From JBICHM01 sp043101835 (lineage in GTDB: Bacteria; Planctomycetota; Phycisphaerae; Phycisphaerales; UBA1924): a DNA stretch of 13,566 nucleotides. The DNA is taken from the NCBI GenBank assembly GCA_043101835.1, contig JBICHM010000364.1, forward strand, positions 1-13,566, in the 5' to 3' direction. This document shows, in pieces, positions 7,096 through 12,684 of this stretch. A program made the position numbers and the translations under genes. Positions within the stretch are counted from its first letter, which is position 1. The number at the start of each line of letters is the position of its first letter. The notes below the pieces were generated by a model. It was not told the origin of the DNA. It did not search any database and saw only the letters and a program-made list of their open reading frames with translations.

Positions 7096-7118
7096 GATCG
7101 CCCTCCGTATCGGCGATC

Positions 7119-7147
7119 AGCATAGATGAATATGCCTATTAAATCAA
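7119..7147 (-). promoter_or_regulatory. Sigma70-type promoter of the SatD-DUF3307 unit
   Basis: On the minus strand TTGATT (7147-7142) and TATGCT (7124-7119) are separated by exactly 17 bases, each matching four of six consensus positions. The 72-base gap between the aminotransferase-like stop and the SatD-like start is a small AT-rich island in GC-rich DNA. Transcription would start near 7112, about 17 bases before the ATG, leaving room for the Shine-Dalgarno sequence. Confidence 0.6.
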
Positions 7148-7160
7148 GAAATAGGCATAT
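7130..7160. promoter_or_regulatory. Inverted-repeat operator overlapping the SatD promoter
   Basis: ATATGCCTATT (7130-7140) and its exact reverse complement AATAGGCATAT (7150-7160) flank a 9-base spacer. The arm centres are 20 bases apart, about two helical turns, as for a dimeric regulator binding one face of DNA. The -35 hexamer lies mostly in the spacer and one arm fills the -35/-10 interval, so occupancy should repress. A further ATATGC at 7159-7164 overlaps the right arm, forming the palindrome GCATATATGC. The SatD-like helix-turn-helix domain is the obvious candidate ligand. Confidence 0.65.
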
Positions 7161-7167
7161 ATGCACA

Positions 7168-8067
7168 TCATATGAACGCCTCGCCCTCGGTGCGGACGAG
7201 GACCTGGTAGGCGTCGCTGAGCCTTCTGGTTATCGGGCCGATCGTTCCCTCGCCCACAGGACGCCCGTCGAGTTCGGTGACGGGGGCGAGTTCGCCCATG
7301 GTGCCGGTGCAGAACATTTCGTCGGCCGCCGCGAGTTCGTCTGGGGTGATGTCGCGCTCGCGCGACTCGATGCCGTTGCGCGCGCAGAGTTCAAGCACAG
7401 CGGCGCGCGTGATGCCTTCGGGGCACGCGACGGTGGTCGAGGTGTGCACCACGCCCGAGTCGACGATGAAGATGTGGGTGGCGTTGGTCTCGGCGAGGCA
7501 GCCGCGCGTGTCAAGCATGAGCGCATCGTCCGCGCCCGCGCTGTTCGCCTCCATCTTCGCGAGGATGCTCGTGAGCTGGTTGCACGCGTGGATGTGCTGA
7601 TTGAGCACATCGGTGGGTGGGCGTCGGTGCTGCGCGGTGATGAGGCGAAGGCCGGCCTTGTCGTACACGGGCGCCTTGTGCTCGGCGAGTATGAAGAGCG
7701 CGCACCGGCCGACATTCACGCGCGGGTCGAGGCCGCTGGTGTACTTGAGGCCGCGCGAGAGCGTGAGGCGGATGTGCACGCCGTCGCGCATGCGGTTGGC
7801 GTCGAGCGTGCGCCACAGCTCGCTCTTGATGTGCTCGCGCGTGGGGACGCCCTGGTACTGCAGCATCGATGCTGATTTGCAGAGCCGGTCGAGATGCTGC
7901 TCGAGCCGGAAGATACGCCCGTCGTAGAGGCGCAGCCCTTCCCACACGGCGTCACCGTTCTGGACGGACGAATCGAAGGGGCTCACGCCGGCGCGGTCGC
8001 GATGCACGAGCTCGCCGTTGATGTTGACGAGGATGTCGGCGTTGCGGGGGTTGAAGGTCTGGAGCAT
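7168..8067 (-). CDS. Class IV aminotransferase-like (BCAT-like) protein lacking the PLP lysine
   Basis: A 299-residue protein aligning by eye over the whole fold-type IV aminotransferase family (branched-chain, D-amino acid aminotransferase, ADC lyase). Conserved blocks are FDSSVQNGDAVWEGLR (31-46), HLDRL (58-62), ETNATHIFIV (193-202), GITRAAVLEL (218-227), TGTMGEL (254-260) and GPITRR (277-282). The catalytic lysine normally sits in K-x-x-N-x-L; here the block is H160-A-C-N163-Q-L, codon CAC at 7588-7590. No nearby lysine replaces it except K171, eight residues after N163. Ordinary transaminase activity is therefore doubtful, and automatic annotation as ilvE would mislead. It lies 34 bases after the sulfotransferase-like gene in the same direction. 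I recall plant proteins named branched-chain-amino-acid-aminotransferase-like that fuse these two domains. No clear Shine-Dalgarno sequence precedes ATG 8067. Confidence 0.85.
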   Translation of the reverse strand: MLQTFNPRNADILVNINGELVHRDRAGVSPFDSSVQNGDAVWEGLRLYDGRIFRLEQHLDRLCKSASMLQYQGVPTREHIKSELWRTLDANRMRDGVHIRLTLSRGLKYTSGLDPRVNVGRCALFILAEHKAPVYDKAGLRLITAQHRRPPTDVLNQHIHACNQLTSILAKMEANSAGADDALMLDTRGCLAETNATHIFIVDSGVVHTSTTVACPEGITRAAVLELCARNGIESRERDITPDELAAADEMFCTGTMGELAPVTELDGRPVGEGTIGPITRRLSDAYQVLVRTEGEAFI

Positions 8068-8099
8068 GGCTGAATCGGATGATGATGGTTGAAGAGACC

Positions 8100-8133
8100 C
8101 CTCACCCCGACCCTCTCCCCCAGGGGGAGAGGG
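8100..8133. repeat. Palindromic REP-like element at a gene end
   Basis: CCCTCTCCCCC (8111-8121) and its perfect complement GGGGGAGAGGG (8123-8133) surround a single A. Together with the preceding CCTCACCCCGA (8100-8110) this matches a short palindrome I recognise as scattered through many high-GC bacterial genomes. It lies between the sulfotransferase-like and aminotransferase-like genes and reaches into the end of the former. As RNA it forms a stable hairpin that could protect or attenuate the message. Confidence 0.65.
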
Positions 8134-8857
8134 AGCGGAGGCGCTGGTAGATCCGCTCGCACTCGCGCAGGAGCGCCGTCAGGCGTGTGGGGAGTTCGTC
8201 GGTTGACTCGCGCGGCGGGTCGAAGCCGGTCGAGCGTTCGACATTCGCGTACCAATGCTCGGCCCACACGCCGTCGGACGCGCGGCGGCCGGGGGGCCAG
8301 GCGAGCATGCGGTCGGTGTATTCGACGCCCAATGATTCGCACATCGCGCGGAGCGCGCGGGGTGGATCGGCGAGGATGTCGGCGCTGTCGAAGACCGGGG
8401 GCGGCGCGCCGGTGCGCTCGGCGATCTCGTCGTACAGGCGCTCCTGTTGCGGCAGGCCGGTGTCGTCGAGCGTCGGGTTCGGCGTGACCTTCGCGAGCGA
8501 AATCAGCATGCGGCGCGGCTCACGTAACAGCATGCAGTGGCGAACCTTCCCGAGCCAGTCGAGCGGCACAGCGGGCAGCATGTGGTGGCACATGTGCTTC
8601 TGATAGAAGACGGCGCGCCCGCCTGGCACGGGGCCGGTGAGGAAGGCGATGACGCGGGCCGGGTCCGTCTCGTGCTGCGCGATGACCTCCGCGGCGCCGG
8701 GATGCTCGAGGCCGGTTGTCTTCAGGTAGTGCGCATAGAACGGCTCATCGACGACGGCGCAGTCGCCCCGCGCTTCCCACGAGCGCATCATCGCGGTCGA
8801 GATGTTGCGCGGGCCGGACCACATCGCGATGCGGACCGCGCCGGTTTCGCCAGCCAT
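8102..8857 (-). CDS. Sulfotransferase-like P-loop protein
   Basis: A 251-residue protein with a sulfotransferase-type P-loop fold. The 5'-phosphosulfate loop is SGPRNIST (14-21). VDEPFYAHYL (36-45) follows, then YQKHM (85-89), then a 3'-phosphate-binding block LLREPRRMLIS (110-120) with R112 and S120 placed as in PAPS-dependent enzymes. SDGVWAEHWYANVERSTGF (194-212) is a distinctive later block. The expected activity is sulfuryl transfer from PAPS, but no substrate is known and a non-sulfotransferase role is possible. The last dozen residues (SLSPWGRGSG region) and the stop codon are encoded by a palindromic repeat, so the ancestral C-terminus was probably near residue 240. It starts 20 bases after the stop of the LigT-like gene; TACACT five bases before the ATG could be a -10 element for a leaderless message. 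It is paired with the aminotransferase-like gene. Confidence 0.82.
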   Translation of the reverse strand: MAGETGAVRIAMWSGPRNISTAMMRSWEARGDCAVVDEPFYAHYLKTTGLEHPGAAEVIAQHETDPARVIAFLTGPVPGGRAVFYQKHMCHHMLPAVPLDWLGKVRHCMLLREPRRMLISLAKVTPNPTLDDTGLPQQERLYDEIAERTGAPPPVFDSADILADPPRALRAMCESLGVEYTDRMLAWPPGRRASDGVWAEHWYANVERSTGFDPPRESTDELPTRLTALLRECERIYQRLRSLSPWGRGSG

Positions 8858-8877
8858 GCGCGCGAGTGTAGCGGCGT

Positions 8878-9453
8878 CTAGAGCAGCGGCGACGGCGGAG
8901 GAGTCGGCGGGCCCTCCAGCAGCACGGCGCCGAGCGGGCGCGCCGCCTCGCGCCGGCGCTGGTCCTTCCTCAGGCGCCCCGTCTCCTCGATCGAGAGCCG
9001 CTCCACCGGGAAGGCGGGCGCATCGAGGGACTCATCGAGGTCGATCGATGCGTCCGGCGTCTCGAGGCGCACGAGCGTGATGTGGGGGATGAAGCGGTCG
9101 GCGGGGTCGCGGCGCGGGCTGCGCGCGAGGCGCTGGGCGAGGCGGCGCTTCAGTTCCAGCAGCATGGGGGGCGTGTCGAGTTCCACGACGATGCGCCGCG
9201 TCGGCTCATTTCGGGGCATCGAGACGAGGCGCAGCGGGCGGAGCCAGAAGGGGCCGAGGCCCTTCGCGGCCCGGCGGATCGTGGGCATGAGGGCCGCGGC
9301 TTCATCGGGCGTCGCGTCGCCGATGTGCTGGACGACGACGCGCAGCCGGTCGGCGGGGGTGGTGAGTGCGGCGGGCAGGTCAAGGGCGCTGGTGCGCGTC
9401 GCGAAGTGGCGGGCGAGGCTGGCGGGCGGGTGCACGACGATCGCGAGGCGCAT
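8878..9453 (-). CDS. LigT/2'-5' RNA ligase-family (2H phosphoesterase) protein
   Basis: A 191-residue protein from ATG 9453, about the usual family length (180-200). Family features are the N-terminal strand MRLAIVVHPP, PADRLRVVVQHIGDATPDE (33-51) at the place of the first active-site motif, GPFWLRPLRLVSMPR (67-81), and the intact second motif H124-I-T126-L after RFIP. 2H phosphoesterases normally need two HxT/S motifs. Here the first reads R38-V-V40 instead of H-x-T, so cyclic phosphodiesterase or ligase activity may be lost or altered. The frame continues upstream with an ATG at 9516 that would add 21 basic, Pro/Arg-rich residues; the family N-terminus favours 9453, although GGAGG lies only 2 bases before it. 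It diverges from miaB and reads toward the sulfotransferase-like gene 20 bases downstream. Confidence 0.75.
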   Translation of the reverse strand: MRLAIVVHPPASLARHFATRTSALDLPAALTTPADRLRVVVQHIGDATPDEAAALMPTIRRAAKGLGPFWLRPLRLVSMPRNEPTRRIVVELDTPPMLLELKRRLAQRLARSPRRDPADRFIPHITLVRLETPDASIDLDESLDAPAFPVERLSIEETGRLRKDQRRREAARPLGAVLLEGPPTPPPSPLL

Positions 9454-9565
9454 CGCCTCCGCGGCGCGGCGGCGCTTCGGGCGGCGGGGGCCGGGATCGC
9501 GGGGCCTGCCGGGCATGCACGCATTGTGGCGATCCGCGCCGGTTCGCGTCGGCAACCCCGTGGCG

Positions 9566-9571
9566 TAGACT
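9566..9571 (+). promoter_or_regulatory. Possible -10 element of a leaderless miaB transcript
   Basis: TAGACT fits TANNNT and ends 7 bases before the miaB ATG, so transcription would begin at or beside the start codon. No Shine-Dalgarno sequence is visible before miaB. The upstream -35 region (TTCGCG at 9543-9548) is weak. Confidence 0.35.
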
Positions 9572-9578
9572 TGGCCCC

Positions 9579-11225
9579 ATGTCTGCCCAGAGCCCCGCAC
9601 AGCACGCGACGCCCGTCTACCTCGAGACCTTCGGCTGCCAGATGAACGAGCTCGACAGCGAGCTGGTCGCCGGACAGCTCGCGGCCCTCGGGTACCGCTT
9701 CGTGCGCGAGCCCGGCGAGGCGTCGGTCGTCCTCTACAACACCTGCTCGGTGCGCGACCTCGCTGAGCAGAAGGTGCGGTCGCGCCTCGGCGAGATGGCC
9801 GTCCGCAAGAAGGCGGAGCCCGGGCTGGTCGTCGGCGTGCTGGGGTGCATGGCGGAGCGCGACGGGGAGTCCATGCTCGGCAAGTTCCCCGTCGTCGATG
9901 TGCTCTGCGGGCCGGCGGAACTCGACAAGCTGCCGGGCCTGCTCGACAACGCGGTGCGCACGCGCAGCGCGATGCTCGCCGATGAGGACGCGGAGGCGCG
10001 GAAGCGGGCGCACCAGCGCTCGAGCCGCGAGATCGCGCTGCAGGGGAGCGCCTCGCGGCGCAGCGGCACGCTCGCGGCGGCGGGGGATCGGCTGGAGATG
10101 CTGGACCTGAGCCGCGCGGTGTCGCCGACGGATCACGCGGGCTCGGCGTATGTCCGCATCACGCGCGGGTGCAACAAGTTCTGCACCTACTGCGTCGTGC
10201 CGCACACGCGCGGCGCCGAGATCCACCGCCCGCCGGACCACATCGTCGAGGAGTGCAGGCGTCTCGCCGACGCCGGTGTCATCGAGGTGACGCTGCTCGG
10301 GCAGACGGTGAACCACTACCGGTTCGAGCACGGCGCGGCGGTGACGGTCGGCGGCGTCACGCAGCCGCAGAAGGGGCGGAGCTACCAGGGCGGCCACCGG
10401 CGCGACCCCTTCGCGGGCGAGCGGGTGACGACCTTCGCGGATCTCCTGAAGCGCATCCACGACGAGGTCCCGGGGATTCGAAGGCTGCGCTTCGTGACGA
10501 GCTACCCGCGCGATTTCGGCGACGATGTGCTGGAGGTGATCCGCGATTCGCCGCGGATCTGCCGCTACCTGCATGTGCCGGCGCAGTCGGGCAGCGACAG
10601 CGTGCTCCAGCGCATGAACCGCGGCTACACGGTGGCGGAGTACCTGGAGTTCATCGACCGGGCGCGGTCGTTCCTCGACCAGCCCGAGATCGGGCGCCCT
10701 CTGACGATCGCGGGCGACATGATCGTCGGCTTCCCCGGGGAGACGGACGAGGACTTCGCGGCGAGCGTCGCGCTGCTCGAGCGGGCGCGCTACAAGAACT
10801 GCTTCATCTTCAAGTACTCGCCGCGCCCGGGCACGGTGGCGTTCGACCGCATTCCGGACGACATCCCCGATGAGGTGAAGCGCCGGCGCAACAACGAGCT
10901 GCTCGCGGTGCAGCACCGGATCAGCGACGAGATCGCGCAGGCGCAGGTCGGCAGCACGCTCGATGTCTTCGTCGAGGGCGTGAGCGCGCGCGAGCGGAAG
11001 AAGCAGCAGGCGCCGAAGGGCATGGTCGCGCTGACGGTGGGGGGTCGCGAGGACGAGGCGCCGCCGACCGGCGAGATGATGCAGCTCGCGGGGCGGACGG
11101 ACGGCGATCTGCTGGTGCTCTTCGACACGCCGCAGGGCGTCGCGCCGGACGACCTGATCGGGAGGATCATCCCGGTGCGGGTGACGCGGGCGAATGTGGT
11201 GACGCTGTTTGGGGAAGTGGTGTGA
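9579..11225 (+). CDS. miaB: tRNA-2-methylthio-N6-dimethylallyladenosine synthase MiaB
   Basis: A 548-residue radical-SAM methylthiotransferase that adds a methylthio group to i6A37 of tRNAs reading UNN codons. Domains in order: N-terminal UPF0004 domain with the three cluster cysteines C20 (TFGCQMNELDS), C56 (YNTCSVRD) and C90 (LGCMAERDG); radical-SAM core with C198-x3-C202-x2-C205; the HVPAQSGSD block (332-340); and a C-terminal TRAM domain (about 452-545). MNELDS and NTCSVRD are typical of MiaB rather than RimO or MtaB. It is longer than the usual 440-480 residues. The extra length lies mainly in an insert at about 246-282 after LGQTVNHY and a charged linker at about 135-180 before the radical-SAM domain. 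Start 9579 is chosen because MiaB similarity begins at once; the frame upstream is antisense to the LigT-like gene. Confidence 0.96.
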   Translation: MSAQSPAQHATPVYLETFGCQMNELDSELVAGQLAALGYRFVREPGEASVVLYNTCSVRDLAEQKVRSRLGEMAVRKKAEPGLVVGVLGCMAERDGESMLGKFPVVDVLCGPAELDKLPGLLDNAVRTRSAMLADEDAEARKRAHQRSSREIALQGSASRRSGTLAAAGDRLEMLDLSRAVSPTDHAGSAYVRITRGCNKFCTYCVVPHTRGAEIHRPPDHIVEECRRLADAGVIEVTLLGQTVNHYRFEHGAAVTVGGVTQPQKGRSYQGGHRRDPFAGERVTTFADLLKRIHDEVPGIRRLRFVTSYPRDFGDDVLEVIRDSPRICRYLHVPAQSGSDSVLQRMNRGYTVAEYLEFIDRARSFLDQPEIGRPLTIAGDMIVGFPGETDEDFAASVALLERARYKNCFIFKYSPRPGTVAFDRIPDDIPDEVKRRRNNELLAVQHRISDEIAQAQVGSTLDVFVEGVSARERKKQQAPKGMVALTVGGREDEAPPTGEMMQLAGRTDGDLLVLFDTPQGVAPDDLIGRIIPVRVTRANVVTLFGEVV

Positions 11226-11256
11226 GCTGCTGGCGTGCACCAACAAAGGGCGGCAG

Positions 11257-12342
11257 ATGACGCTGCGCGAATTCTCGATCTTCTGCTTCGCTGCTTGCAT
11301 CGTCCATGCCTTTGCGTCGACATCGGCGGTCGCAGATGGAATCCGTGTGCACGTCGCTGTTCGCGATGCTGAGGAGAATGCTCTGGCTGGCATTGCAGTG
11401 GTGGCGATGAGTGGTGGCCCCACAGCCCGAGGCGTCACTGGCCCCGACGGGAATGTCCTGCTCGAGCTTGATCCGCCGCCCCAGTGCGAGCGTGTCTATG
11501 TCGCGGTGTCCGATGCCTTTGATTGGCCGGAAATTCCGGGTGTTGATCTTGAACGGTTGCGCGCACGAATGAGCGTGTCGACCAAAGACACGCTTTTTCC
11601 GCGTGCGCGCTGGATTGAGATTTCGCGCGATGTCGCAGAATATAAAGTTCTGCTGCAGTGCTATCCTGCGATCATGGCCTTTGGTGAGTTCCGGTTGCCA
11701 GGCGGCATTGCGCCTCCGGCGTACATAACATCAATGGGTCTTGTCCGGGGCCGGGAAATCCCTGATCCCGGTACGGAATCATTCTCGATCGATATGATTC
11801 CGCAGGCGAAGGAGCAAGTTCTGCTCTTTCACTTTGAGCGCCATCACTATGTCTATGCGCATTACCTTTCGCAGGATGAGACATTGCGCGACATAGACCT
11901 TGAAGTGTTGCAGATCCAACCAGCAGGCGGCTTTGGATCGCTTGATGGTGCGATCACATCCGTAGACGAGTGGTCCAATCGCTACCTCGGCCTCTATGAG
12001 CCCGGCTTGACGCTCGTCTCCACCCGGGTGGCGACTGATCACACGGCCTACGACCTCGTCGCCGAGGTCGTCGACGGCGCATGGAGGCTCAAGGTGTGGG
12101 GAGGCGAAGTGCGGCCGATCCAGATCAGGGTAGGCGAGTACTTCGTACTGCCGGGCATGCTCATGCGGACCGGGGCTCAGGACCGGGTGTTTCGACTGCT
12201 CATGGGGCCAGAAGAGACCTCGCCACCAGTTCCAGTCGTCCGCATTCAGGCAGGGGAGGGTACAACAGTCATGTTTGACCTGATCGAGCTTGACGATGCG
12301 CTTCGCGCCGCAGGCTACTACGAAGCCGAATCAGACTTCTGA
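11257..12342 (+). CDS. Exported protein of unknown function with a carboxypeptidase-regulatory-like domain
   Basis: A 361-residue protein I do not recognise beyond its outline. Residues 1-27 are a signal peptide (MTLREFSIFCF, hydrophobic run, ending near SAVADG). Residues 29-86 (IRVHVAVRDAEENALAGIAV to RVYVAVSD) have the pattern of a carboxypeptidase-regulatory or CNA-B-like beta-sandwich, with an A/T-x-G-V-T-G-P-D-G-N turn. The rest is beta-rich, with aromatic segments such as FHFERHHYVYAHYL and a second sandwich-like stretch (about 265-310). No catalytic motif or sorting signal is visible. An ATG at 11209 would add 16 residues overlapping miaB; 11257 is preferred because of the signal peptide and AAAGGG at 11245-11250. 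The gap to miaB is 31 bases, so read-through from miaB is possible. GC is lower than in miaB: 30 of 60 bases at 11641-11700. Confidence 0.8.
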   Translation: MTLREFSIFCFAACIVHAFASTSAVADGIRVHVAVRDAEENALAGIAVVAMSGGPTARGVTGPDGNVLLELDPPPQCERVYVAVSDAFDWPEIPGVDLERLRARMSVSTKDTLFPRARWIEISRDVAEYKVLLQCYPAIMAFGEFRLPGGIAPPAYITSMGLVRGREIPDPGTESFSIDMIPQAKEQVLLFHFERHHYVYAHYLSQDETLRDIDLEVLQIQPAGGFGSLDGAITSVDEWSNRYLGLYEPGLTLVSTRVATDHTAYDLVAEVVDGAWRLKVWGGEVRPIQIRVGEYFVLPGMLMRTGAQDRVFRLLMGPEETSPPVPVVRIQAGEGTTVMFDLIELDDALRAAGYYEAESDF

Positions 12343-12346
12343 AGGA

Positions 12347-12370
12347 CACGGGCGGGCAAGCCGCCCCGTG
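12347..12370 (+). terminator. Hairpin just after the exported-protein gene
   Basis: CACGGG (12347-12352) pairs with CCCGTG (12365-12370). The pairing continues inward as CGG/CCG after a single bulged C (12364), around the loop GCAAG. It begins 5 bases after the stop codon. No T tract follows, so termination efficiency is uncertain. The gene beyond is convergent, which makes a terminator useful here. Confidence 0.45.
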
Positions 12371-12417
12371 GTGCAGCCGCGTTTGGCTCTGCCAAGAGGG
12401 AACTCGGACGGGGGTGA

Positions 12418-12603
12418 TCACCCGCTTCGGTAATTCTCCTCGATGAGCTCGATCTCCGAGGCGTCAACGGTCTTCTGCCACTCGAACTTATCTGTCTGAG
12501 TCCATCCGCCGTCGCGCTCGGCCCAGAGACCGTCCGAGGTGATGATCCGAAAGGCACCGTCATCGACAGCTCGGAGGACGAGGCAGCGAGTGCCGCGGTA
12601 CAT
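12418..12603 (-). CDS. Small hypothetical protein (61 residues)
   Basis: I do not recognise this protein. It is short, acidic and aromatic: CLVLRAVDDGAFRIITSDG (7-25), LWAERDGGW (26-34), TDKFEWQKTV (37-46), ASEIELIEENY (48-58). The alternating hydrophobic pattern suggests a small beta-barrel or SH3-like fold with a terminal helix. It shows none of the Arg/Pro/Gly excess of chance frames in this DNA. The overlapping minus frame at 12318-12563 looks non-coding by the same test. GC content is lower than in the neighbouring dacB gene. No good Shine-Dalgarno sequence precedes ATG 12603. It is preceded by the dacB gene in the same direction, with an 81-base gap containing a hairpin. Its stop codon lies within the palindrome GGGTGATCACCC (12412-12423). 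Confidence 0.55.
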   Translation of the reverse strand: MYRGTRCLVLRAVDDGAFRIITSDGLWAERDGGWTQTDKFEWQKTVDASEIELIEENYRSG

Positions 12604-12640
12604 GCACCGGCTCAGTCTTCTTATCGTTATGGAGCTTTAT

Positions 12641-12670
12641 CATGGCACGGCTCAAAGCAGCCGTACCATG
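12641..12670 (-). terminator. Hairpin between dacB and the small gene
   Basis: CATGGCACGGCT (12641-12652) and AGCCGTACCATG (12659-12670) pair with one mismatch around a six-base loop. It starts 14 bases beyond the dacB-type stop codon on the minus strand. It lacks a T tract. It could end the dacB transcript or, since a weak TTGAGC/CATAAC pair overlaps it, mark the promoter region of the small gene. Confidence 0.4.
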
Positions 12671-12684
12671 GCACCCGATTCGGC

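Noticed and set aside
9150..11438. 762-residue open frame antisense to miaB
   Set aside because: It is rich in Arg, His, Ala and Pro with no domain, as antisense frames of GC-rich genes usually are. It lies opposite a clear miaB.
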